Assembly (NCBI GenBank): GCA_022447205.1
Contig: JAKVBQ010000003.1
Location: 91,704 to 155,703 of the forward strand
Length of the DNA stretch: 64,000 nucleotides
Direction: 5' to 3'
From: Phycisphaerales bacterium
GTDB lineage: Bacteria > Planctomycetota > Phycisphaerae > Phycisphaerales > SM1A02
Of this stretch, positions 43,616 through 52,828 are shown piece after piece (position 1 is the first letter of the stretch; each line of letters begins with the position of its first letter). Both the position numbers and the translations under genes were made by a program. The notes beneath the pieces are model-generated. The model was not told the origin of the DNA, searched no databases, and saw nothing but the letters and a program-made list of their open reading frames with translations.

Positions 43616-45187
43616 CTAGTAGCTCTTCGCCCACACCACCCGGCCCGCACTGGGCTTGCCGGTGAAGGGACAGGTGCCGGGTTCGTCCTGGCCGGGGAGG
43701 CCCTGGCCTTCGGTGGGGATGCAGCGCACCGTCACCGCGAGGTCCTTCTTGATCTGTTCCTCGAGATCGACGTCGCCGGAGAAGTGGGTCATCGCGAAAC
43801 CGCCGTGGATCGGGGCGGGCGTCTTGCCGTCACCCTCGCGCTCCGGGGTGAAGTACGCGTAGAACTCGTCCTTCGAATCGATCACGGTGATGTTCTCGTC
43901 GCGGTGCGCCGTCGCCTTCGCGAGCATCGCGTCCTGCATCTCGGTGAGGAGCGACTCGATCCCGTCGATGAAGTCCTGACGGGCGATCGTCTCCTTCTCC
44001 TTGTGACCACGGTCACGGCGGCCGACGAAGACCGCGTCGTTCTCCATGTCGCGCGGGCCGACCTCGGCTCGCAAGGGAATGCCACGCTTGATCCACTGCC
44101 AGCTCTTCTCGCCGCCGCGCAGGTCGCGCTTGTCGATCTCGACGCGAACCGGCCTGCCGTCGTAGGACTGCGCACGCAGGTCTTCGGCCAGCTGCTCGCA
44201 ATAGGCGAGGACCGCATCACGCGTTTCCTCCTTGTGGAGGACAGGGAGGATCACGATGTGCGAGGGCGCGACGCGGGGGGGCATGATCATGCCGTCGTCG
44301 TCGCCGTGGGTCATGATGAGCCCGCCGATCAGGCGGGTCGAGACGCCCCAGCTCGTGGTCCACGCATGCTGGATGTTGGTGTCCTGGTCGGCGAAGGTGA
44401 TCTCCTGCGCCTTTGAGAAGTTCTGCCCAAGGAAGTGACTGGTGCCTGCCTGCAGCGCCTTGCGGTCCTGCATCATGCCCTCGATGCAGTAGGTGTTCTC
44501 TGCGCCGGGGAAGCGTTCGCCTTCGGTCTTCTCGCCGGTGAGAACGGGGATGGCCAGCCAGTTGGTGGCGAAGTCGCGGTAGACCTCGAGCATCTTCAGC
44601 GTTTCCTCCACCGCTTCCTCCTTGGTGGCGTGGGCGGTGTGCCCCTCCTGCCAGAGGAACTCCGCAGTGCGGAGGAAGAGTCGGGTGCGCATCTCCCAGC
44701 GCACCACGTTCGCCCACTGGTTGATCAGGAGCGGCAGATCGCGCCAGGACTCGATCCACTTCGCGAAAGTCGCGCCGATGATCGTCTCCGAGGTGGGTCG
44801 GACCACGAGGGGTTCCTCGAGTTCACCTGCGGGCTTCAGGCCGCCCTCACCGTCCGCCTCGAGGCGGTGGTGGGTGACCACCGCGCACTCCTTGGCGAAT
44901 CCGTCGACATGCTCCGCCTCCTTCTCCAGGTAGGAGAGGGGGATGAAGAGCGGGAAGTAGGCGTTCTGGTGGCCGGTCGCCTTGAACATGTCGTCGAGGC
45001 CACGCTGGATGTTCTCCCAGACCGCGTAGCCCCAGGGCTTGATCACCATGCAGCCACGGACCGCGGAGGTCTCCGCCATCTCGGCCGCCTTGACCACCTG
45101 CTGGTACCACTCCGCGTAGTTCTCCTCGCGGGTCGGTTCGATCGCGGTCTTGGGCTTCGACGTCTGCTTCTGTTTCTGTGCGCTCAT
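43616..45187 (-). CDS. proS: Prolyl-tRNA synthetase (archaeal/eukaryotic type)
   Basis: A 523-residue class II synthetase. It lacks the large editing insertion of typical bacterial ProRS and instead has the archaeal/eukaryotic-type architecture. Motif 1 is around KPWGYAVWENIQRGLDDM, motif 2 is VRWEMRTRLFLRTAEFLWQEGHTAH, and TSETIIGATFAKW and WGVSTRLIGGLIM follow. The anticodon-binding domain begins about residue 300 and the protein ends VVWAKSY with the C-terminal tyrosine typical of this type. It is a single gene, divergent from the UbiA-like prenyltransferase. Confidence 0.96.
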   Translation of the reverse strand: MSAQKQKQTSKPKTAIEPTREENYAEWYQQVVKAAEMAETSAVRGCMVIKPWGYAVWENIQRGLDDMFKATGHQNAYFPLFIPLSYLEKEAEHVDGFAKECAVVTHHRLEADGEGGLKPAGELEEPLVVRPTSETIIGATFAKWIESWRDLPLLINQWANVVRWEMRTRLFLRTAEFLWQEGHTAHATKEEAVEETLKMLEVYRDFATNWLAIPVLTGEKTEGERFPGAENTYCIEGMMQDRKALQAGTSHFLGQNFSKAQEITFADQDTNIQHAWTTSWGVSTRLIGGLIMTHGDDDGMIMPPRVAPSHIVILPVLHKEETRDAVLAYCEQLAEDLRAQSYDGRPVRVEIDKRDLRGGEKSWQWIKRGIPLRAEVGPRDMENDAVFVGRRDRGHKEKETIARQDFIDGIESLLTEMQDAMLAKATAHRDENITVIDSKDEFYAYFTPEREGDGKTPAPIHGGFAMTHFSGDVDLEEQIKKDLAVTVRCIPTEGQGLPGQDEPGTCPFTGKPSAGRVVWAKSY

Positions 45188-45252
45188 GGGAGAAGAAGCC
45201 TAACCGCCGGACTCCCCGGGTGGAAGCGCCGGACTTCGCTAGACTGCCTCTC

Positions 45253-46152
45253 GTGCCCATTTCGACGATCAGGACCGTAGCCGCCGACATCAAGATCGCC
45301 CACAGCGTCTTTGCGCTCCCCTTTGCGATCCTGGCCGCCTTCATGGCGGCAGCTTCCGGTGGCGTGATCGTCTGGAGGACCTTCCTGGGACAGCTGTTCC
45401 TCGTGGTTCTGGCGATGGTCTTCGCGCGGACCGCAGCGATGCTCGCCAATCGCATTCTGGATGCCGCTCTCGACGCCAGGAATCCGCGTACGGTCGGGCG
45501 AGCGATACCGTCCGGACGACTGACCCTCGGACGAGCGCGAGCCGCCTGGCTGGTCTCCGCCCTGCTCTTCATGGGCGTCTGTTTCCTCTTCTGGACTCAG
45601 TACGACAACTGGTGGCCTGCCCTGCTCGGCCTGCCCGTTCTCCTGTGGATCAGCCTGTACGGACTGGCCAAGCGCTTCACCCAGTTCTGTCATCTCTGGC
45701 TTGGGTCCAGTCTGGCACTGAGCCCGGTGGCCGCGGCCCTTGCCGTGGACCCGGCCTCGCTCGCGGGACCCTCCATCTGGTTGCTTGCCGTCATGGTGCT
45801 CTTCTGGGTCGCCGGTTTCGACGTGATCTATGCGCTTCAGGACGTCGAGGTGGACCGGCGTGACCGGTTGCATTCCATGCCCGGGACCATCGGTGTCTCG
45901 AAAGCCTTGCTCGTCGCGAGAGGCATGCACCTCGGTGCGGTCGCTGCACTGGTGGGGGCGGCACTCACCTCGCCATCCCTCGGCGTGCTGATGTTGGTCG
46001 CCGTCGTTCCCGTTGCAGGCCTGTTGATCTACGAACACCTGACGGTCGCACGATGGGGGACCACGAAGATGGCACTTGCTTTCTTCACCCTGAACGGGAT
46101 GGTGTCCTGCTTGATCGGCCTCGTCGGCGTTCTCGACATCACCCTCGGATGA
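45253..46152 (+). CDS. UbiA family prenyltransferase
   Basis: A 299-residue integral membrane enzyme with eight or nine hydrophobic helices. The first substrate motif is NRILDAALDARNPRT and the second is FDVIYALQDVEVDRRDRLHSMP, both Asp-rich motifs that bind Mg and the prenyl diphosphate. The second motif fits the UbiA/MqnP-like subgroup. The GTG at 45253 (MPISTIRTVAADIKIAHSVFALPF) is taken as start because the upstream part of the frame overlaps proS. Role: attachment of a polyprenyl chain to an aromatic precursor of a respiratory quinone. Pairing with ubiX at 34.7 kb favours menaquinone by the futalosine route, but this is inference. Confidence 0.9.
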   Translation: MPISTIRTVAADIKIAHSVFALPFAILAAFMAAASGGVIVWRTFLGQLFLVVLAMVFARTAAMLANRILDAALDARNPRTVGRAIPSGRLTLGRARAAWLVSALLFMGVCFLFWTQYDNWWPALLGLPVLLWISLYGLAKRFTQFCHLWLGSSLALSPVAAALAVDPASLAGPSIWLLAVMVLFWVAGFDVIYALQDVEVDRRDRLHSMPGTIGVSKALLVARGMHLGAVAALVGAALTSPSLGVLMLVAVVPVAGLLIYEHLTVARWGTTKMALAFFTLNGMVSCLIGLVGVLDITLG

Positions 46153-46189
46153 CCCGGTCATTCAAATCCTTCCGGAAACGTGAGATCTC

Positions 46190-47080
46190 ATGAAGAAACT
46201 CATCCTTCGCGTCCTGCTCGGCCTGGTCGTCCTCATCGTCATTGGTGTCACGGTCCTGTACTTCACCATCAACGGCATGGCGGCAAGTGCGATCGAAACC
46301 TCGGCAACTCGCGCTCTCGGCGTCAAGACATCCGTCGGTTCGGTCAGGATCAGCCTCTTCGAAGGGCGGACCGAGATCACGGATCTCGACATCGCGAACC
46401 CGGCGAAGTATTCCGGTGAGTTTCTCGAACTCGGTGATGGTGTTCTTGGGGTGAGCCTCGGATCACTTCTCTCGGATCGGATCGAGGTGAAGGAATTCAC
46501 GTTGAAGGACATCAACCTCTCGCTCATCCAGGGAGTGGGGGGGAGCAACGTCGGAGCGATACTCGACAATGCAGGCAGCTCTTCTTCGGCGGGTGCATCA
46601 GAAGAATCACCGTCCGATGATTCCGCAGGGAAGAAATACATCATCGACAAGCTCGAGGTCGACAACATCCGCATAGCGATCAGCGTCGAACCCATTTCCG
46701 ACGCGACCAAGCCGACCATCGTGAACATCGATCAGATCGTGGTCCGGGACATCGGTCGCAAGGAGAACGGCGTCACCATGGACGTGGTCACCAAGATCAT
46801 CCTCCAGTCGATCCTGAACTCCGCCATCGACGCCGCACCGAGGCAGATTCCCGGGATGATGCTCTCCGCGATGAGGGGTGGTTTGAGCAACCTCGATCAT
46901 CTCGATTTCGGAGGCGTGCAGATTGATCTCGGGAAAGGCCTCACCGACCTGATCGGCAGCTTCGGGGATTCGGGGAGTTCCGACGGCAAGGGGATTGGTG
47001 ACACCCTGAAGGGTATCGGCAAGGGAATTGGCGATCTTCTTGAAGGCGCTTCCGGCGGAGGGGGCGAGACGTCCGAGTGA
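46190..47080 (+). CDS. AsmA-like membrane-anchored protein
   Basis: A 296-residue protein. Residues 5-27 form a single membrane anchor (LILRVLLGLVVLIVIGVTVLYFT), followed by an AsmA-like periplasmic segment (TRALGVKTSVGSVRISLFEGRTEITDLDIANP, EVKEFTLKDINLSLIQG). A Ser-rich linker is near residue 130. The C-terminus is Gly-rich (GKGIGDTLKGIGKGIGDLLEG). AsmA-like proteins affect envelope lipid transport. The C-terminus ends in a palindrome shared with the convergent metG. Confidence 0.7.
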   Translation: MKKLILRVLLGLVVLIVIGVTVLYFTINGMAASAIETSATRALGVKTSVGSVRISLFEGRTEITDLDIANPAKYSGEFLELGDGVLGVSLGSLLSDRIEVKEFTLKDINLSLIQGVGGSNVGAILDNAGSSSSAGASEESPSDDSAGKKYIIDKLEVDNIRIAISVEPISDATKPTIVNIDQIVVRDIGRKENGVTMDVVTKIILQSILNSAIDAAPRQIPGMMLSAMRGGLSNLDHLDFGGVQIDLGKGLTDLIGSFGDSGSSDGKGIGDTLKGIGKGIGDLLEGASGGGGETSE

Positions 47081-47092
47081 TCGTCACTCGGA
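47072..47092. terminator. Palindrome spanning both stop codons of convergent genes
   Basis: TCCGAGTGA (47072-47080) and TCACTCGGA (47084-47092) form a perfect 9-bp stem with loop TCG. The plus-strand TGA and the minus-strand stop lie inside the arms. There is no T tract, so it is at best a weak bidirectional terminator or a mark protecting 3' ends. Confidence 0.35.
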
Positions 47093-48655
47093 TTCCTTGA
47101 ACTCGACTCTCGGGAACAACGCGACCTTCTCGATGGTCGTCCCCGACTGCAACGCCCCCCACGCACATTCGCTGCGCAGGTCTCCACTGGGTTCCCCGAG
47201 ATTCCAGGCTTCTCGAAGGTCGTTCATGCGATCCGGCATGACTGCTTCCAGAAGACAGGCGGCGATACGAACCGCTTCCGCGCAACGGTAGAGGATGTCG
47301 CCCACCTGAGACTCCGTTCCAGGCTGCTTCGCCAGCTTGAACGGCGCAGTCTCGTTGATGAAGCCATCGACCTTTCGAACGATCGCCATCGCCGCACCGA
47401 TCGACCCGGCGAGGTCGAACCGCTCCATCGCACGGATCGAGGCATCAACCTGCTCGGCAGTGAATTCAGGCCATTCGATGCCGCCTCCCGCGCAATCTCC
47501 CGTGTCGGCCGGGCACTTGCCATCGCAGTACTTGCCGATCATCGCGGAGGTCCGACTCGCACAGTTGCCGACGGTGTTCACGAGGTCCGTCGTGTACGTC
47601 TCGTGGAACTGGCTTCGAGAGAAGTCGGAATCCGTCGCGCCGAGGGGGCCTTGTGTTGCAAGGAAGTACCGAAGTGCATCCCTGCCGTAGGTCTCCATGT
47701 ATCCCTGCAACTGTTCGAGATCGATGAAGTTGCCCATCGACTTCGACATCTTCTGGCCTTCGCTGATCCAGAAGGAATGTGCGTAGACGCATCTGGGCTG
47801 GGGAAGATCCAGGGCCATGAGGAGCGCAGGCCAGATGACGGCATGGAACCAGAGGATCTCCTTGCCGATGACGTGGAAACTGGCGGGCCAGTATCTGGCA
47901 CGATCACTGGATTCCGGATCCGCCATGCCCAGTGCCGTGGCGTAGTTCATCAGGGCATCGATCCAGACGTAGATCACGTGATCCTCATCGCCCGGGAACG
48001 GGATCCCCCAGCTGAAGTTCGTCCTCGTGACCGGAACATCGAGCAGTCCTTCGCGCAGTCGACCGAGGATCTCGTTTCGTCTCGCTTCCGGTCTCACGAA
48101 GTCGGGGTTTTCCTCGAAGAATCTCTCGAGTCGTTCCTGGTAGGCACTCAATCGGAAGTAATAGTTCGTCTCGGTGGCTCGAACCAGCGGCTTCCCTGAG
48201 ATCGGTGACTTGTACTCGTACTCCTTGGCCTTGGTCTCGGTGTGGTACTCCTCCTGGCCCTCGTCGTACCAGCCCTCGAATTCCCCGAGATAGATGTCAC
48301 CCTGTTCATGGAGTCGCTTCACGAATGCCCGGACCTGTTCCTCGTGTCGAGGCTCCGTGGTCCTGATGAAGTCGTCATTGCTGAGATTGAACAGGCCCAT
48401 CACCTTCTGGAACTCGGCGGCATTCTCGTCGGCAAGTGCCTGCGGTTCGATGCCTCGCTCCCTGGCGGACTTCTCGACCTTCACCCCGTGTTCGTCGGTT
48501 CCGGTCAGGAAGAACACGTCATGTCCGCCAAACCTCATCGCACGGGCCCAGACGTCACAGATGGTGGTCGTGTAGGCATGCCCGATGTGGGGCTTGTCAT
48601 TGACGTAGTAGATCGGGGTCGTGATGTATGCGGGCATGGCTTTGGTGTCGGGCAT
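47084..48655 (-). CDS. metG: Methionyl-tRNA synthetase (zinc-free type)
   Basis: A 523-residue class I synthetase. The start at 48655 (MPDTKAMPAYITTPIYYVND) is chosen because the upstream frame is not MetRS-like; ATG 48637 is an alternative. The HIGH motif is PHIGHAYTTT, then FFLTGTDEHGVKVE and the KMSKS loop QKMSKSMGNF. The zinc-knuckle region has no cysteines (GWYDEGQEEYHT followed by GKPLVRATETNYYFRLS), so this is a zinc-free variant. The helical anticodon domain is present. The C-terminal tRNA-binding OB domain of long MetRS is absent. Confidence 0.96.
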   Translation of the reverse strand: MPDTKAMPAYITTPIYYVNDKPHIGHAYTTTICDVWARAMRFGGHDVFFLTGTDEHGVKVEKSARERGIEPQALADENAAEFQKVMGLFNLSNDDFIRTTEPRHEEQVRAFVKRLHEQGDIYLGEFEGWYDEGQEEYHTETKAKEYEYKSPISGKPLVRATETNYYFRLSAYQERLERFFEENPDFVRPEARRNEILGRLREGLLDVPVTRTNFSWGIPFPGDEDHVIYVWIDALMNYATALGMADPESSDRARYWPASFHVIGKEILWFHAVIWPALLMALDLPQPRCVYAHSFWISEGQKMSKSMGNFIDLEQLQGYMETYGRDALRYFLATQGPLGATDSDFSRSQFHETYTTDLVNTVGNCASRTSAMIGKYCDGKCPADTGDCAGGGIEWPEFTAEQVDASIRAMERFDLAGSIGAAMAIVRKVDGFINETAPFKLAKQPGTESQVGDILYRCAEAVRIAACLLEAVMPDRMNDLREAWNLGEPSGDLRSECAWGALQSGTTIEKVALFPRVEFKESE

Positions 48656-48841
48656 GGGGTCAGATTGTACGGTGCAGGCCTCCTGCAGGTCATCCAGTGG
48701 GGAACGGCCCTGCCCGGCGCGTTCCTGACGGATCGCGCCGATTCCAGCTTGAATCGAGTCCACTTCGGTATTTGACCGGATGCCGTCCAACGGCCGACGT
48801 ACGATATCCAGGTCAAGTGACCGGCTCGGACCATCAGATCG

Positions 48842-49591
48842 ATGAACACCACCACGCCAACCGAACACAAAGGCAGCCACCGGGCGAGTCCGTGGGCGGT
48901 GCTGGGTGCTTTCGGACTCGTCGCCGTGGCCGTCTTCTTCGGCGTGTTCGGCCCCCAGATCAGCAATCGGGGGAACCTCATTCTTGGAAGCACCCTCGAC
49001 GAACTCCTGACCGGTTCCGTCATGCTCTATGAGCGTGAGTCCATGGAACTCCGATACGCCAGGAACGCCACGTTCATGCCGATCGAGTCCGGCGTGATCG
49101 AACTCGAGCTTCTTCGTCTCTTCAATGATCAGGCGGGCCTTCTCGACTTCACGGCTGCAGGCTTCGAGCCTGTTCAGTACGACTCCGGCGTGCGTCTGGA
49201 TGACTTCGGAAATGGACCGGATGCCTGTGCCGTGGTCTATGCCGACATGGAGTCGAGCGCTCCTGCATCGACAACCGTCCTGCTGCTCTACGTCGCTGAC
49301 GGTCGGCTGCGTGTCGCCCATGACCGTTTCGGCATTCCAATGATGATGGTTCCGGGGGAGATCTACCGCTCCCCGGTCATCGCCTCACCGAGTGGCGAGG
49401 AGATCTGGACCGCGGCCTGGTACGAGGGACCGGTTCTCCACGTCCTCCTGGCCGGATCCTCGGAGCTCCTTGACCTCCTTTTGAAGGCTGGAGGCCAGGA
49501 TGACGATGTTCCTCTGAGTGATCCCGATCTTGCACGCCTGATGCCCGATTTTCGACTGGTTCCGCCCCCGCAGCAGGGTAGATTGAGTTGA
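48842..49591 (+). CDS. Membrane-anchored protein of unknown function
   Basis: A 249-residue protein with one N-terminal transmembrane helix (WAVLGAFGLVAVAVFFGVFG) after 17 mostly polar residues. The outside domain has RESMELRYARNATFMPIE and IWTAAWYEGPVLHVLLAGSSELLDLLL blocks but matches no family I recognise. The next gene follows after 26 bases and both are probably cotranscribed. Confidence 0.7.
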   Translation: MNTTTPTEHKGSHRASPWAVLGAFGLVAVAVFFGVFGPQISNRGNLILGSTLDELLTGSVMLYERESMELRYARNATFMPIESGVIELELLRLFNDQAGLLDFTAAGFEPVQYDSGVRLDDFGNGPDACAVVYADMESSAPASTTVLLLYVADGRLRVAHDRFGIPMMMVPGEIYRSPVIASPSGEEIWTAAWYEGPVLHVLLAGSSELLDLLLKAGGQDDDVPLSDPDLARLMPDFRLVPPPQQGRLS

Positions 49592-49617
49592 CCCATTCCC
49601 GCCCGGAGTCTCGTTCC

Positions 49618-51438
49618 ATGACCAGCATCGTGCACGCCCTCATCGGCTTCGCCATGGCATTCCTGTTCTCGGTTCCCGTCGTCTCCGCCCAGGATGCGCT
49701 CGGGTCCGGCAACATCCTCGACAACCAGCTTGGTGGGGATTCCAGGAGCAGTTCCAGCCTTGGTGCGTTCGGTACCGGCCTCACCGGTCAGGGCGACACC
49801 CTCGATGCGAGCCTGTACATGGGCGCGAACGGTGTTCGTGATCTCAGGAATGCCATGGGTTCGAGCATCGATTTCAGGATCGGGAATCTCATGGTCACCG
49901 GTTCGGTGGCGGGCAGCAAGAACTTCCGTGGTGACGTCGGCTACATGGCATCGAGCGACTTCCGCGCTCCAGTCGGTTCCGACGCGATCTTCAATGAGCT
50001 CCAGGGCTCGGCTCTGTCCCAGATCCAGTTCGTGAACTCGCCCTTCTCGAACGATCGATACACGGCAGCGATGGGGATGGGGGCCTATGAATATCGCCGT
50101 GACTACACGCCTGCAGAGCAGATCTACACGGTCAATCAGGCGTCCGAGATCAATCAGGACCGGATCCGGCTCGATCGGACCAACGCCTACGCATCATCTC
50201 GCAACCTCTACGACACCGCCGTCAATGCCTCGTCTCTGCGACTCGTCGAGAACGAAGACAAGAGCGGCCTCTACTCGGTCGAATACACGCCACTCCAGGG
50301 GATCTACACACGCAAGCTGGATGGCGGGACCCTGTACACGGGGCTGAGCTTCTACGACCGTGTCGCACTCGCTTCAAGCATCCGGGAGGGTGAGACCTTG
50401 GGCGTCGGAGACACCTTCGTGACTCCGCTTTCGAGCATCGCGCCCGAAGCCATGCTTGACCGTTCGATCGCCGGGGACATCCAGTTCGGTGATCAGGCGG
50501 AGAACAAGATCGAAGGGAACATCCTCAGCGTGGACTCCGAATCCCAGATGGATGCTTACCAGCGCGTCGTCCGTGAACTCGTGGTTCGATATGGTGACGA
50601 CGAGTCCGTCAGGCTGGACGTGAATCCCGAGATCCTCGAGCAGGTGAAGGAGGAACTGGACGAGGTTCGCGAGCTGACGATGGGCCTCGATCTCTCCATG
50701 GACCTGTCGCAGTACGACATCCTCCCGGTTCAGGACCCGATGTCCGATGAATCGACGGACGCCTCGATCGGCACCGATTCCGATGCTCCGGAGGGTGACA
50801 CGGACCTGTTGGACACGTTTGATCCCGGTTCCGAGACCGAGGAGGAGCGCGAAGAACGCCTTCGAGCGGAGCGAACCGAACGGCTCGATCGTGCCGCCGA
50901 GATCATTCGCAATGGTGGGCGCGTGACATCATTCTCCGCTGGTCAGAAGGGGCGCATCAGGCAGCTCATGATCCATGCAGAGGAGCGACTCAAGGAGCGC
51001 GATTTCTTCGATGCGGAAACACGTTTCGATCAGGTACTGAGGATCAACCCCGGCAATCCACTCGCTCTCTACGGTCGTGCCAATGCCCAGCTCGGCGCTG
51101 GGTTGTATCTGTCCTCGGCACTCTCCCTGAGGAAGCTCTACACCGGCTATCCGGAGCTCATCGGCACGGATCTCGCTCCGGAATATCTTCCCGGCGAAAC
51201 CCGGCTTCGGCTCGCGGTTTCGAAACTGAAGCAGCGGATCAAGCGCGGAAGCGATCTGCCTTCCTACGGGCTCTGTCTCGCTTATGCCGGGCGCCTGCTG
51301 GATGACCAGGCCCTGATCCGACTTGGCTTCTCCTACATGGATCTCTCGGAGAGCGACGAAATCCTTGCGGAACTCCTCGGCAACGTCTGGCTCACGGATG
51401 ACGCTGAGGTGGACGCACCGGAGCTCGAAGAGGAGTGA
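49618..51438 (+). CDS. Exported protein with C-terminal TPR-like region
   Basis: A 606-residue secreted protein. The ATG at 49618 starts a signal peptide (IVHALIGFAMAFLFSVPVVSA); a TTG 30 bases upstream overlaps the previous gene and is unlikely. Residues about 25-250 form a unique Ser/Gly-rich region with many Asn and Asp residues. An acidic stretch (residues about 375-430) follows. Residues about 450-580 resemble TPR repeats (RLKERDFFDAETRFDQVLRINPGNPLALYGRANAQLGAG). It may be a surface scaffold. No close family recognised. Confidence 0.7.
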   Translation: MTSIVHALIGFAMAFLFSVPVVSAQDALGSGNILDNQLGGDSRSSSSLGAFGTGLTGQGDTLDASLYMGANGVRDLRNAMGSSIDFRIGNLMVTGSVAGSKNFRGDVGYMASSDFRAPVGSDAIFNELQGSALSQIQFVNSPFSNDRYTAAMGMGAYEYRRDYTPAEQIYTVNQASEINQDRIRLDRTNAYASSRNLYDTAVNASSLRLVENEDKSGLYSVEYTPLQGIYTRKLDGGTLYTGLSFYDRVALASSIREGETLGVGDTFVTPLSSIAPEAMLDRSIAGDIQFGDQAENKIEGNILSVDSESQMDAYQRVVRELVVRYGDDESVRLDVNPEILEQVKEELDEVRELTMGLDLSMDLSQYDILPVQDPMSDESTDASIGTDSDAPEGDTDLLDTFDPGSETEEEREERLRAERTERLDRAAEIIRNGGRVTSFSAGQKGRIRQLMIHAEERLKERDFFDAETRFDQVLRINPGNPLALYGRANAQLGAGLYLSSALSLRKLYTGYPELIGTDLAPEYLPGETRLRLAVSKLKQRIKRGSDLPSYGLCLAYAGRLLDDQALIRLGFSYMDLSESDEILAELLGNVWLTDDAEVDAPELEEE

Positions 51439-51556
51439 CCGTACCGTACCGGTCCTGAGGGTCCTGACGGTTATCCGGTCCCATGAGGCATGAGCTGGCA
51501 GTGAATGCCCTTCCCTTCATGCTCCCGCCTCGCTCAAACCGATAGTCAAGGATGGC

Positions 51557-51859
51557 ATGAGCTTCATCGGTGGCCCAATCGAAGCTTCACTGGCGCAGCT
51601 GGCACAAGCACAGCGCTCTGCAGCCGAAGGCCGGGACCGTGAGAAAGCTTCCAGTGAATCCGCACGCCGTGCGAGCGATTCGGTCACCCTGAAGGTCGCT
51701 GGCCTGGAACATGTCTCCGCGGTCCGTCGCAATGAGAACGATGATCTCGAGGATCAGCGTGAGGGGCGACGAAAGCACCATGGCAGGGATGCTCGGGAAC
51801 AGGATGCCGGGACCGAAGGCGATGACTCCTCGGGCCCGGCGATCGACCTGCGCGCCTGA
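51557..51859 (+). CDS. Small conserved-looking hydrophilic protein
   Basis: A 100-residue soluble protein. AAGGA lies five bases upstream of ATG 51557. The first 30 residues form an Ala/Gln-rich helix (IEASLAQLAQAQRSAAEGRD), then a SDSVTLKVAGLEHVSAVR segment and a very charged C-terminal half ending DLRA. The amino-acid pattern looks like a real, helical protein; no family can be named. It is convergent with metF with a 12-base gap. Confidence 0.5.
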   Translation: MSFIGGPIEASLAQLAQAQRSAAEGRDREKASSESARRASDSVTLKVAGLEHVSAVRRNENDDLEDQREGRRKHHGRDAREQDAGTEGDDSSGPAIDLRA

Positions 51860-51871
51860 AGTCGAACCGAC

Positions 51872-52789
51872 TCAATCCGTCCGAAGCTGTGCGGAATCAC
51901 GCGCACCGAGCGTCTTGTAGATCGTGTTCGTGGCCTGGGAACGGTTCAGGGTGTAGAAATGGATTCCTGACACCGAGCGGTCGATCAGATCCCGACATTG
52001 CTCGGTGGCCCAGTGCGTGCCCACGCTCTCGACCGCTTCCGGATCGTCCTGTACCCGGTGCATCGATCGCAGGAGCGATGCGGGGAACTTCGTCCCTGCG
52101 GCCAGTTCGGCCATTCTCTTCAGACTCTTGATCGACGTGATCGGCATGATTCCCGCGATGATCGGGAGGTCGATGCCGGCGATGGTGCACCGTTCACGCC
52201 AGTCGTAGAAGGAGTTGTTGTCGAAGAAGAGCTGCGTGCAGATCCAGTCCGCTCCCTCATCGACCTTGGCCTTGAGGTGATCCATCTGCACGAGGGTGTT
52301 CGGTGTTTCGGGGTGACCTTCCGGGAAACCGGCGACTCCGATGCCGAAACCACGGGGATCCGGGTGGCTGCCTTCGGCATTGAAGTTCCTGATCGTCCTG
52401 ACCAGGTCGGCCGCATGCCGGAAGTGCTCGAATGGATCACCCCCTGCAGTCGAGTCGGGAACATCGCCCCTGAGCGCAAGGATGTTCGAGATTCCGGATG
52501 ACGCGTACTGCTCGAGAATCCGCCTGATCTCGGCCTCGTCATGGTGAACGCACGTCAGGTGCGGTGCGGGGTCCAGGATCGTCTCGGTCTTCAGCTTCTT
52601 GACCAGATCATGGGTTCGATCTCGCGTGCTGCCACCAGCACCGTACGTCACCGAGACGAAGCTGGGATTCAGCGCATTGAGTGATTCGAGTGAACCCTCC
52701 AACGTCTTCCAGCCGGCATCCGATGCGGGCGGAAAGAATTCGAAGCTGAAGGTGGTCTGGTCTCGTTTGAAGATGTCCTCGATATGCAT
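51872..52789 (-). CDS. metF: Methylenetetrahydrofolate reductase
   Basis: A 305-residue flavoenzyme that reduces 5,10-methylene-THF to 5-methyl-THF for methionine synthesis. The start at 52789 (MHIEDIFKRDQTTFSFEFFPP) is used; longer starts overlap rex. Family blocks are FSFEFFPPASDAG, FVSVTYGAGGSTRDRT, HLTCVHHDEAEI, ILALRGDVP, FGIGVAGFPEGHPE and WICTQLFFDNNSFYDW. It is divergent from rex with 39 bases between start codons, so their promoters overlap. Confidence 0.96.
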   Translation of the reverse strand: MHIEDIFKRDQTTFSFEFFPPASDAGWKTLEGSLESLNALNPSFVSVTYGAGGSTRDRTHDLVKKLKTETILDPAPHLTCVHHDEAEIRRILEQYASSGISNILALRGDVPDSTAGGDPFEHFRHAADLVRTIRNFNAEGSHPDPRGFGIGVAGFPEGHPETPNTLVQMDHLKAKVDEGADWICTQLFFDNNSFYDWRERCTIAGIDLPIIAGIMPITSIKSLKRMAELAAGTKFPASLLRSMHRVQDDPEAVESVGTHWATEQCRDLIDRSVSGIHFYTLNRSQATNTIYKTLGARDSAQLRTD

Positions 52790-52828
52790 TGCGGCTGGAT
52801 TGTATGGGGACTCTGGTACACTCGGGGG

